Source: CAWFLT01 sp963816795
GTDB taxonomy: Bacteria > Acidobacteriota > Vicinamibacteria > Vicinamibacterales > SCN-69-37
Reading direction: 5' to 3'
Assembly (NCBI GenBank): GCA_963816795.1
Contig: CAWFLT010000011.1
Span: forward strand, 186,001 to 250,000
Length of the DNA stretch: 64,000 bases
Shown here in pieces: positions 31,389 through 40,722 of the stretch. Position numbers and translations under genes: made by a program. The first letter of the stretch is position 1. The number at the start of each line of letters is the position of its first letter. The notes under the pieces were generated by a model. It saw only the letters and a program-made list of their open reading frames with translations, searched no databases and was not told the origin of the DNA.

Positions 31389-31994
31389 GTGCAGCCACTG
31401 ACCAAACGCCAGCGCGAGATTCTGGACTATTTGCAGGAATTCATCCAGCAGCACGGCTACGCGCCGAGCCTCGAGGAAATTGGCGAGCGCTTCAACCTCT
31501 CGTCGCTGGCCACCGTGCACAAGCACCTCACGAACCTGCAGGAAAAAGGGTGCATCCGGCGGTCGTGGAACCGGAGCCGGTCGGTCGAGCTTCTCTCGGC
31601 CAGGACCGGGCACCGCGCCATCGACCTCCCCCTGCTGGGATACGTCGCGGCCGGCGTCCCGATCGAGGCCGTCGCATCGAACGAGACGATCGCCGTGCCG
31701 GAAGATCTCGTCGGCAAGCGCGAAACCTACGTCCTGCGTGTCAAGGGCGACTCGATGATCGACGAGCAGATCCGCGACGGCGACTTCGTTGTCGTCGAGG
31801 ATCGCAAGACAGCCGATAACGGCGAAATGGTCATCGCGCTCGTCGGCGGCACCGAAGTCACCCTCAAGAAGTTCTACCGTGAAAACGGGCGCGTGCGGTT
31901 GCAGCCGGCCAATCCGAATATGCAGCCGATCATTCTCGACGCGTCAAATGTCCAACTCCAGGGCGTCGTCGTCGCCGTCATGCGGCGCTATTAG
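31389..31994 (+). CDS. lexA: LexA repressor
   Basis: SOS-response repressor with self-cleaving serine protease domain. GTG 31389 with an upstream GGGGGG. The N-terminal winged helix-turn-helix spans residues 1-65 (KRQREILDYLQEFIQQHGYA, LSSLATVHKHLTNLQEKG). Cleavage site Ala-Gly in GYVAAGVPIEA. Catalytic Ser in VKGDSMIDEQI and Lys in GTEVTLKKFY. 201 residues, normal. RecA-stimulated cleavage would derepress DNA repair genes. Confidence 0.97.
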   Translation: MQPLTKRQREILDYLQEFIQQHGYAPSLEEIGERFNLSSLATVHKHLTNLQEKGCIRRSWNRSRSVELLSARTGHRAIDLPLLGYVAAGVPIEAVASNETIAVPEDLVGKRETYVLRVKGDSMIDEQIRDGDFVVVEDRKTADNGEMVIALVGGTEVTLKKFYRENGRVRLQPANPNMQPIILDASNVQLQGVVVAVMRRY

Positions 31995-32066
31995 TTCGGC
32001 ACTGACGTCCGCCCGTCGAGAATCGTTCCTGCAATCGGCCGATCGGTGTCATGATCAGGTCGAGCC

Positions 32067-32396
32067 ATGTCGAAGCAAATCAACTTCACCATCGTTCCCG
32101 ACGAGCCCGAAGATCGCGCCGCGGCCAGGCGGGAATATGCAAACTTCTGCGCTGTGGCGCACACTCCGTTCGACCTCACCCTGACCTTCTGCGACGTGCG
32201 CCCGCTTTCAGAGCACGACATCAAGAGCGCCGAGCAATCGCAGACGGTGCGCGCGCCGGTCGTCGCCCGGATCGCGATGCCGTTCAGCGTCGTTCCCGGG
32301 CTCGTGGCAGCGTTGCAGGAGCAGCTGCGCGCCGTGCAAGAGGCGGCGCAGGCGGCCCCGGACGCGGCATCCTGGCCCAAGGGCCCGACCCACTAA
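32067..32396 (+). CDS. DUF3467 domain protein
   Basis: 109-residue protein. ATG 32067: MSKQINFTIVPDEPEDRAAA, then REYANFCAVAHTPFDLTLTF, which is the DUF3467 hallmark (YANxxxVxHTPxDF), and APVVARIAMPFSVVPGLVAA. Function unknown; the family is often near archaeal or bacterial single-stranded nucleic acid or regulatory genes, but no role is proven. It lies between lexA and nth in the same direction. Confidence 0.8.
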   Translation: MSKQINFTIVPDEPEDRAAARREYANFCAVAHTPFDLTLTFCDVRPLSEHDIKSAEQSQTVRAPVVARIAMPFSVVPGLVAALQEQLRAVQEAAQAAPDAASWPKGPTH

Positions 32397-32404
32397 CTCG
32401 GCGA

Positions 32405-33556
32405 GTGGCCCGCACGACTCGATCCTCATCGGCGGCGCGCCGGAAGCGTCTCGATGCGCCGACTGTCCGCCGGATTTTCGACCGGCTCGATCAGCAGCAT
32501 CCGAACGCCTGGACCGAGCTGAATTTTCACACGCCATACGAACTGCTCGTCGCGACGATTCTGTCGGCGCAGTGCACCGATGCGCGTGTGAACCAGACGA
32601 CGCCGGCGCTCTTTGCACGCTATCCGACGCCGGCCGATCTTGCCCGCGCGACGCAGGAAGAGCTCGAGCCGCAGATTCAGGCGACCGGCTTCTTCCGGAT
32701 GAAGGCGAAGAGCCTGCGCTCGATGGCGCAGGCGCTTGTCGATCGCCATCACGGCGACGTGCCCGCCGACATGGACGACCTCGTGAAACTGCCGGGTGTC
32801 GGACGCAAGACGGCGAACGTCGTCCTGGGCCACGCGCTCGGCGTTCCGGGATTGCCCGTCGACCGTCACGTGCTCCGCGTCGCCAATCGCATCGGGTTGG
32901 TGCGCTCGGAGGATCCTGAAGTCGTTGAGGCCGTGCTGACGGCGAGTCTTCCGGCCGATCGATGGACACGCGCGTCGGATGCGCTCATCCTGCACGGACG
33001 TCGTGTCTGCCGCCCGCGGCCGCTCTGCGATCGCTGCCTGGTGCGGCCGGACTGCGACTACTACCGAAGGCTCGGGCCGACCGCGCCGGGGCGCCGGCAG
33101 AAGCGCAAGCGAAGGCAAAAACCAGTGACGCGTGAAGAGTTCAAACAACTGGTCGACGAAGCGCTCGAGACGATCCCGGACCGATTTCGGGACGCGATGC
33201 AGAACATCGCGATCGTGATCGAAGACGAGCCCTCTTCCGAGCAGCTTGCGGAGGTCGAGATCGAGCCGCCCGACACCTTGCTCGGGCTCTATCAAGGCAC
33301 GCCGCTGACCGAGCGCCAGTGGGCGCACGGCAACGTGCTGCCAGACAAAATCACGCTCTTCCAGGGACCGATCGAAGACTCGAGCGAGGACGAAGACGAC
33401 GTGGTGGTCGCGATCGGAGAGACGCTCATCCACGAGGTCGGGCACTACTTCGGGCTCTCCGAGGAGGAGATCGAGGAAATTGAAGAGCGCTACTGGCGGG
33501 GCGATGCGGACGACGATGACGAGACGGACGACGAGGAATCGGAACCAAAGCAGTAG
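32405..33556 (+). CDS. nth: Endonuclease III (Nth), in frame with a downstream zincin domain
   Basis: Residues 1 to about 235 are Nth, a bifunctional DNA glycosylase/AP lyase of base-excision repair. GTG 32405. Visible: ILSAQCTDARVN, the helix-hairpin-helix with the catalytic Lys (LPGVGRKTANVVLGHA), the catalytic Asp (VDRHVLRVANR), and the 4Fe-4S loop CRPRPLCDRCLVRPDC (Cys spacing 6-2-5). A basic linker (PGRRQKRKRRQKP) leads without a stop into a minimal metallopeptidase domain described separately. The fusion may be genuine, or one inserted base may hide a stop: in frame +1 a TGA at 33126 would overlap GTG 33125 as GTGA, the junction style used elsewhere here. Confidence 0.85.
   Translation: MARTTRSSSAARRKRLDAPTVRRIFDRLDQQHPNAWTELNFHTPYELLVATILSAQCTDARVNQTTPALFARYPTPADLARATQEELEPQIQATGFFRMKAKSLRSMAQALVDRHHGDVPADMDDLVKLPGVGRKTANVVLGHALGVPGLPVDRHVLRVANRIGLVRSEDPEVVEAVLTASLPADRWTRASDALILHGRRVCRPRPLCDRCLVRPDCDYYRRLGPTAPGRRQKRKRRQKPVTREEFKQLVDEALETIPDRFRDAMQNIAIVIEDEPSSEQLAEVEIEPPDTLLGLYQGTPLTERQWAHGNVLPDKITLFQGPIEDSSEDEDDVVVAIGETLIHEVGHYFGLSEEEIEEIEERYWRGDADDDDETDDEESEPKQ
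33125..33556 (+). CDS. Minimal zincin-like metallopeptidase domain (DUF1025 type)
   Basis: Begins at GTG 33125 (VTREEFKQLVDEALETIPDR) with GAAGG nine bases upstream, so it can start independently even though it is in frame with nth. It contains the short zincin motif ETLIHEVGHYFGLSEEEIEE (HExGH) and an acidic tail (DADDDDETDDEESEP). Members of this family are about 120-140 residue putative metalloproteases of unknown substrate. 143 residues here. Confidence 0.75.
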   Translation: MTREEFKQLVDEALETIPDRFRDAMQNIAIVIEDEPSSEQLAEVEIEPPDTLLGLYQGTPLTERQWAHGNVLPDKITLFQGPIEDSSEDEDDVVVAIGETLIHEVGHYFGLSEEEIEEIEERYWRGDADDDDETDDEESEPKQ

Positions 33557-33571
33557 CGGCATCGGCCCCGG

Positions 33572-34403
33572 AAGCGCTTCGGGCAGCACTTTCTCGCGCC
33601 GGCATGGGTGGAGAAAGTCGTCGCCGCGATTCGGCCGGCGCCGGGTGACGTGTTTCTGGAAGTCGGGCCCGGTACCGGCATCTTGACGTTGCCGATCGCG
33701 GCCACCGGGGCCCCGGTGCTCGCGGTCGAAATCGACCGCGATTTGGTGGCCAACCTGGCGGGACGGGCGCCGGCCAACGTGACGATCATGTCGGGCGACA
33801 TCCTGCGGACTGACGTCCTGCCGTTCTTGAGCGGCTTGCAGCCACAGCGGCCGGCCGGGTGGTCGGGGGCCGCGCAGCCGACGCGTCGCTTCCGCGTCGT
33901 CGGCAATCTTCCTTACAACATCTCGTCTCCGCTCCTCTTCTGGCTGCTCGACATCCACCGGCGGCATCATTTCTTTGCGGACGCAACGCTGATGCTGCAG
34001 CGCGAAGTGGCCGAGCGGCTGGTCGCCCGGCCGTCGACCAAGGACTACGGGGTGTTGACGGTGTTGACCACGATGCACGCGCGGGTCGAGCGCCTGCTCG
34101 ACCTGCCGCCGGGCGCGTTCAAGCCCGCTCCCACGTGTCCACTCGACGGTCGTCCGGCTGACCTTTGGGCCCGTCGCGGCCCGCGTCTCGGATGAAGCGA
34201 TGTTCGATCGCGTCGTCCGCGCGATGTTCACGCAGCGTCGGAAGATGCTCGCCAACGCCCTCAAGGGCTTGGCTCCGGCGGCGGCCGAGGCGCTGGCCGA
34301 AGCCGGGATCGACGGCCGGCGGCGACCGGAGACGCTGCAACTCACAGAAATTGCACGGCTTGCGGACGTCCTCGCTGTCCGGGCGCGACCGGCTGTGCTA
34401 TAG
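33572..34403 (+). CDS. rsmA: 16S rRNA dimethyladenosine transferase RsmA/KsgA, frameshifted
   Basis: Dimethylates A1518/A1519 of 16S rRNA. The conserved N-terminus KRFGQHFLAPAWVEKV begins at 33572, directly after an in-frame stop at 33554, with no start codon between, so the true start is hidden by a frame error or the sequence is damaged here; the first in-frame start is GTG 33608. SAM site FLEVGPGTGILTLPIA, catalytic RVVGNLPYNISSPLLF. Near 34135 a single extra T separates FKPAPT from VHSTVVRLTFGPV, after which the C-terminal domain (MFTQRRKMLANALKGL) continues to TAG 34401. About 275 residues expected. Confidence 0.87.
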
Positions 34404-34557
34404 TTCCGCCGAGTTTTCCAGCCTATTTCGGGTCTTCCCAGCGACCCATTGGCCGGACACCTGCAGGGCCGGATCGACGGCGCGCCCGCGCCGCGGCTGT
34501 GCGTCGTCAGCGACTTCGTCGCCGGCGCACGTGTCTGGATACGTCGAGGTCGCGTCG

Positions 34558-36238
34558 TTGTTTTCAACTGACGCCGTGCGCGAAGCGCCGCCTGTCGAAG
34601 TCATCCCGCTCGGAGGACTCGGCGAGTTCGGCATGAACATGATGCTCCTGGCCTGCGGCGACACCGCGGTGCTGGTGGATGCGGGTGTCATGTTTCCCGA
34701 ACCCGAGCTGTTCGGCGTCGACCTCGTCATTCCTGACCTGACCGCGCTCGATCCCTATCGCGGCCGCATCGCGGCGCTCGTCCTGACTCACGGCCATGAG
34801 GATCACATCGGCGCGGTCGCCCACGTGATCGGGCGGGTGGACGGTCCCGTCTACGCGACGAAGTTCACCCTCGCCCTGGTCGAGCCGAAGCTCGCGGAAC
34901 ACGGCATCGATGTGCGCGGTCGCCTCAGCCCGGTCACCCCGGGGCAGACGGTCACGGTCGGCCCGTTCCAGATCGAGTTCCTCCGCGTCACGCACAGTAT
35001 CCCCGACTGCCTGGCGCTCGCTTTCCATACGCCGGCGGGCATCCTGATTCACACCGGCGACTTCAAGATCGACCAGACGCCGCTCGACCAGCAGCCGACC
35101 GACCTGCGCCGCCTGGCCGAGCTCGGCGCTCAGGGCGTGATGGCGCTGTTCGCGGACAGCACGAACGCCGACCGGCGCGGATTCACGGGGTCGGAACGCG
35201 AAGTCATCCCCGCGTTCGAAGAGATTTTCAGCAGCGCCACCGGGCGCGTGTTCGTGACGACGTTCTCGACGAGCGTCTACCGTCTGCAGTTGCTGGTCGA
35301 TCTGGCCGAGCAGTTCGAGCGCCGGGTCGCCTTCGTCGGACGCGGCATGCAGCACACGTCAGAGATCGCGCAGCGGCTCGGCTATCTGCGCGTGCCGCCC
35401 GGCATTCAGATCCGGGACGCCGAAGTGCGCGAGCACGTCGCGCAGGACGTGTTGTGCCTCTGCACCGGCTCACAGGGCGAGCCACTGGCGGCCCTGCCCC
35501 GGATCGCGATCAACGACCACCGTCACGTCAAGGTGGACCAGGGCGACGTGGTCGTGTTTTCGGCCCGGAACATCCCCGGCAACGAAAAGGCGATCGGCCG
35601 GGTGATGAACCACCTCGCGAAGCGCGGGGCCGAGGTCATCGCCGACGGCGAGAAGCACATCCACGTTTCCGGTCACGCCAGCGAAGAAGAGCTGAAACTG
35701 GTGATTTCCCTCATCAGACCGCGGTACTTCGTGCCGATACATGGTGAGTACCGGCAGCTTGCCCGCCATGCCCGTTTGGCGTCGGCCGTCTCTCCCCAGA
35801 CGACGGTGCTGCTGGCCGAGGACGGGGACGTGTTGCGGTTCGACCGGGACGGCGCGAAGAAAGGCAGACCGGGTGGCGACCGGGCGGGTGCTCATCGATG
35901 GCACCCGGACGGGTGAGGTCGCCGACGAAGTCCTTCGTGACCGCCGGCATCTGGCCGGCGATGGGCTGGTCGTGCCGGTGGTCGCGATCAACGGCCAGAC
36001 CGGGGCGCTCGAGCAAACGCCCGAAATCATCACCCGGGGGCTGGCCGTCGATGCGCGTCACGACGAGCTGCTGCGGGAGATGCCGGAACTGCTGGCGCGG
36101 GCCATTGAGGCGGCGCCACTCGAAGAGCGTACCGATCCCGGTCTCGTCAAAGAGCGGATCCGGGTCGAGCTGCAGCGGATGTTCAGGAAGCGTGTCGGAC
36201 GGCGGCCTCTGGTCCTGCCCGTCGTGATGGAAGTGTAG
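34558..36238 (+). CDS. rnj: Ribonuclease J, frameshifted near C-terminus
   Basis: Beta-CASP metallo-beta-lactamase RNase with 5' exo- and endoribonuclease activity. I prefer TTG 34558, with GAGG eight bases upstream; GTG 34531 and GTG 34576 are alternatives. Motifs: VEVIPLGGLGEFGMNM, VLTHGHEDHIGAVAHV (HxHxDH), LIHTGDFKIDQTP, ALFADSTNADRRGFTGSE, and VSGHASEEELKLVI (His). Near 35865 an extra base shifts the frame before GRVLIDGTRTGEVADEV; total remainder one. About 560 residues. An extended -10 (TGCTATAGT, 34396-34404) overlaps the rsmA stop and may be its promoter. Confidence 0.92.
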
Positions 36239-36248
36239 GAGCGCGTCT

Positions 36249-38581
36249 TTGGCCGAGTCTGCGATGTCCCGTCGGCTGAACGAGTTCACCGGAGTGGCGT
36301 GCTTTGCGGCTGCGCTGCTGTGGCTGGTGGCGCTCGTCAGCTACTCCCCGAGCGACCCCGCCTGGTTCTTCAACAGCGTATCGGGCGCGGCGCCACAGAA
36401 CTTCGCCGGCCGCGTCGGCGCCTTCATGGCCGAAGCCGGCTTCCAGCTCATCGGGTACGCGGCCTTCGTGGTCCCGGTGCTGCTCGGCTACATCGGCTGG
36501 CACTACTTCTGGTGCCGGGACGTCGATGCGCCGTACACGAAGGTCATCGGCGGCTCCCTGCTGGTCGGATCGGTCGCGTCGCTCCTGGCGCTGGCGTTCA
36601 GCGCCTTCGAGTCGAGCGCCCGTCACTTTCGCGCCGGCGGCGTCATCGGCGAGGCGATCGCAGCCGGCTTTGCCGTGTATCTCAATCGCACCGGCGCGGC
36701 GATTCTCCTCCTGACCGTGCTCGCGCTCGCCGTCGTCCTGTCGACGCAGTTCTCGTTCGGTCAGGCGTTCAGCTTCGTCGCCAAGCGCGTCCGGGGCCAG
36801 CGCAGCCTGCTCGAGCGCTTCCAGCTCTGGCGCGAAGCACGGCAGCGCGATCGCGAACGCCAGCAGGTGATCGACAAGCACGTCAAGAAAACCGGGCGGG
36901 AGAACGCCCCGCAGATCGCCGGCAAGGTCGCCGACGCCGTCGAGAAGCTGAAGGTGGCTCGCGCGAAAGCCGCGCCCGAGCTGGACGACGACGAAGACGA
37001 CGCACCGTCCGCCGATGCGTCCGGCGGCGAAGCCGCCCGCGATCAAACGCGCAGGCCCGATGCCCGTCCCGCAGCCGTTGCCACTCACCGACGCGGAGTC
37101 GAAGGCGCCGGCGGAGCGCCGCAAGGGCGGCTACGTGCTGCCGCCGGTGACGCTTGCTCGACGCGCCCAAGGACCAGCGCAAGATCGACGAGCGGGAGCT
37201 GATGGACGGGGCGCGGCTGCTCGAAGAAAAATGCCGCGAGTTCTCGGTCGAGGGCACGGTCGTCCAGATTCACCCGGGCCCGGTCGTCACCACCTACGAA
37301 TTCAAGCCCGACGCCGGGGTCAAGTACAACCGGATCACCGGCCTCGCCGACGATCTCTGTCTCGCGATGCAGGCGGAGTCCGTCCTGATCGATCGCATTC
37401 CCGGCAAGTCCACCGTCGGCATTCAGATTCCGAACGCGCACCGCGAGCCGATCGGGTTGCGCGAGCTGCTCGAAGGCGAAGCCTACGCGCGCTCGACGTC
37501 GCGTCTGGCGATGGCCCTCGGCAAGACGATTCACGGCGAGCCCTTCGTCGGCGACATGGCGACGATGCCCCACCTGCTGATCGCAGGATCGACCGGCGCG
37601 GGCAAGTCCGTGAGCGTGAACGCGATGATCAGCAGCATCCTGTTCCGCTCGACGCCTGACGACGTGCGGTTCATCATGATCGACCCGAAGCGGCTCGAGC
37701 TCGGGATGTACGAAGACATCCCGCACCTGCTGACGCCCGTCGTCGTCGACCCCAAGCAGGCCGCCAACGCCCTGCGCTGGGGCGTGCGCGAAATGGAGGA
37801 ACGCTACAAGACGCTGGCGTCGCACGGCGTGCGGAACATCGAGCAGTACAACCGCAACATCCGGGCGGCGATGGCCGAGCCGGCGGCGACGCCGGATCCC
37901 GAGGCCCCGCCCCTCAAGACGATGCCGTACATCGTCGTCATCATCGACGAGCTGGCGGATCTGATGATGGCCGCCGGCAAGGAAGTCGAAGAGTCGATCG
38001 CGCGGCTGGCGCAGATGGCCCGCGCCGTCGGCATTCACTTGATTCTCGCGACGCAGCGCCCCTCGGTCGACGTCATTACCGGGCTGATCAAGGCGAACCT
38101 GCCGGCGCGCATCGCCTTCCGCGTCGCCTCGAAGATCGACTCGCGCACGATTCTGGACGGCAACGGCGCCGAGCAGTTGCTCGGCAAGGGCGACATGCTC
38201 TTCCTGCCGCCGGCGTCGTCGCGGTTCATCCGCATCCACGGCCCGTACATCTCCGAGCAGGAGACGGCCCGGGTCTGCAGCTTCCTGCGCAAGCAAGGCA
38301 AGCCGATCTACGACACGACGATCACCGCCGAAGACAAGCCCATGGAGAAGCTCGAGTTCGAGAAGGACGATCTCTACGACGAGGCGGCCCGCATCGTCGT
38401 CTCGAGCGGTCAGGCGTCCATCTCGTATCTCCAGCGCCGCCTGCGGATCGGCTTCAGCCGCGCCGCGCGGCTCGTGGACATGATGGAAATGGACGGTGTG
38501 GTCTCCCCAGCGGCGAACGGCAAGCGTGAGGTTCTCGTGGACCAGAACTACTTCGAAGAAGTCGACGCGCAGTTGAGATAG
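36249..38581 (+). CDS. ftsK: DNA translocase FtsK/SpoIIIE, two frameshifts
   Basis: Septal DNA pump that clears chromosomes at division. TTG 36249 with AGGAG just upstream (MAESAMSRRLNEFTGVACFA). Four hydrophobic segments in residues 15-180, a variable acidic/Pro linker, then the motor: FSVEGTVVQIHPGPVVTTYE, Walker A AGSTGAGKSVSVNAM, FIMIDPKRLELGMY, Walker B VVIIDELADLMM, and the C-terminal gamma winged helix (VVSSGQASISYLQRRLRIGF) that reads KOPS sites. Frame changes at about 37015 (linker) and 37155 (PPVTL/LDAPKDQRKID) add one base each; the length remainder of two agrees. About 777 residues. Confidence 0.93.
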
Positions 38582-38583
38582 CC

Positions 38584-40406
38584 ATGATCCATCGAGCCAT
38601 CTTCTCGTCTCATTCACTCCGGGCGGTCACCATCGCCGCCGCGCTGGTGGTGCTCACGATCCCCGCGCGCGTCGATGCGCAGACCGTCGCCACGATGTTC
38701 AAGAAGGCGCAGGCGCAGGAAGACGCCCTCGCCGAAGACCGATCCGGCGATCGTGGACCTTCGTCGTGCGGCCAACGCGTATGAGGCCGTGGTGCGCCGC
38801 TATCCGTCGAGCAGCTATTCCGATGATTCGCTGTGGCAGGCCGCGGCGCTGATGGAACGCGCGCACAGTCAAGTCTGGCGCCGCCACCGATCTGGACAAG
38901 GCCGTCAAGCTGCTCGCGTGGTTGCGCCGGGAGTATCCCGCGAGCAAGCACGCCAGCGCGGCCGGCACGAAACTCGCCGCGCTCCAGCCGTCCGCTCCGG
39001 CAACGGCCGGGCCCGCCGCTCCGCCTTTGGCAGCCACACCGGCAGCGCCGGCGCCAGCACCAGCCGGTGCGCCGCCGGCGATCGACGCCCAGAGCCCATC
39101 CCCATCGGCGCCGATGCCGCCGATGCCCACGACGGCGCCACCCGCGCCTCAAGCTGGCGCTGCCGTGTCGGTCCGTACGATCACCCAGTCCGCGCTGCCG
39201 CGCGGTGACCGCATCACCATCGAGCTCAGTCAGGAAGTCGAGATTCTGAGCGATCGCGTCGCCAATCCCGACCGGGTCTTCTTCGACTTCGCGAATGCGT
39301 CGGCGGCCGCTTCGTTCACGGCGCAAACCAAGGAGATCAAGAGCCCACTGATCAAGAGCATCCGCATCGGGCGCCCCGCGCCGGGAGTGACGCGAGTCGT
39401 CCTCGAACTGGCGGGCGCGCCTCGTCACAGCGCGTTTCCGCTCTACGGGCCATTCCGGCTCGTCGTCGATCTGGAGACCGAGTCGGAAGCGCGTCCTGGC
39501 GCCACTGCGGCACCGCCAGTCGCGACGCCGGCCGCCGCCACCGAAAGCGCTCCGCCCGCCGCCACGCCAACGCCCACGTCGGCACCGCCGGCAACGTCAG
39601 GCAGTCGCCCGGTTCGTCCGACGCTGGCGAATCCGCCGCCCGTCACGCCGAGCCCCGGTCCTGCGAGCATCACGAGTCGGGGCGACTATTCGCTCGCCCG
39701 TCAACTCGGCCTGAGCGTGTCCCGTATCGTGATTGACGCGGGACATGGCGGCCACGATCCCGGCGCCAGCGCGAATGGCCTCAACGAGTCGGAACTGGTC
39801 CTCGATGTCGCCCACCGGCTGCGAAAGCTGCTCACCGCGCGGCCGGGCTTCGACGTCGTGCTCACGCGCCAGACCGACGAGTTCATCCCGCTCGAAGAGC
39901 GGACGGCGATCGCCAATCGGGAAGGCGCCGACTTGTTTCTCTCGATCCACGCCAACGCCAGCCGCCAGACCGCCGCGCGCGGCGTGGAAACGTACATCCT
40001 CAACTTCGCCACCAACCCGGCCGCCGAAGAGGTGGCGGCGCGGGAGAACGCGACGAGTGCGCAGGCGATGGGCACGCTCCCGGCGATCCTCAAAGCCATC
40101 GCGTTGAACAACAAGCTCGCCGAGTCACGCGAGCTGGCGACGATTCTCCAGACCTCTCTCGTCCGGAAGCTGCGGGTGCAGAACAAGGGTCTGCGCGATC
40201 TCGGTGTCAAACAGGCGCCGTTCGTGGTCCTCATCGGCGCACAGATGCCGAGCGTCCTGGCGGAGATCTCTTTCCTCACCAACAAGTCGGAAGCCGCCCT
40301 GCTGAAGCAGCAGGCCTACCGCCAGCAGATCGCCCAGGCGCTCTGCGACGCGATTCTCAAATACCAGGCGTCGCTCAAGAAGGTGACGACTATCGCGACG
40401 AAATAG
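38584..40406 (+). CDS. amiC: N-acetylmuramoyl-L-alanine amidase with AMIN domain, two frameshifts
   Basis: Periplasmic cell-wall hydrolase that cuts the peptide from muramic acid. ATG 38584, 2 bp after ftsK; signal peptide VTIAAALVVLTIPARVDAQ. A TPR-like helical region is split by +1 shifts near 38735 and 38875. Then a Pro/Ala linker, an AMIN domain (TIELSQEVEILSDRVANPD...), a second Pro/Ala-rich linker, and the Amidase_3 domain: RIVIDAGHGGHDPGASANG, ELVLDVAHRL, ADLFLSIHANAS and VLAEISFLTNKSEAALL (zinc His/Glu). Coupling to ftsK fits a role in daughter-cell separation. Confidence 0.9.
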
Positions 40407-40470
40407 GAACCCCGAACCAGAACGGAGAACGGAGAACTCCGCTCTTCTGTCGGTGTCTATAATTAAGTGA

Positions 40471-40722
40471 GTGCAACAGAACCCCCCGGACGCCTTCATC
40501 GTCACGGTGATCAAAGAGCCGCCGAAGGAGACGACGCTGGCCGATGTGATCGTCGGCTCGCTGGGCATCACCGGGCTGCTGGTGTTGCTCGCGCTGTTCC
40601 TTGGGGTGATCGTCTCGGTGTTCCTGTTCAAGTGGAATCGGCGGCCAGGCGGCGGCCGGCTCCCGCCCGTCACTCCGACGGTGTCCGAGCCGCCGGTAAC
40701 GGACTCATCCCAAGCGCGGTGA
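40471..40722 (+). CDS. Small single-pass membrane protein (hypothetical)
   Basis: 83 residues from GTG 40471: a polar N-terminus (MQQNPPDAFIVTVIKEPPKE), one TM helix (ITGLLVLLALFLGVIVSVFL), then a basic Pro-rich tail. A TATAAT (40458-40463) lies 7 bases before the GTG, so the transcript would be nearly leaderless. Its last 53 bp overlap convergently with pepA. No family recognised. Confidence 0.6.
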   Translation: MQQNPPDAFIVTVIKEPPKETTLADVIVGSLGITGLLVLLALFLGVIVSVFLFKWNRRPGGGRLPPVTPTVSEPPVTDSSQAR

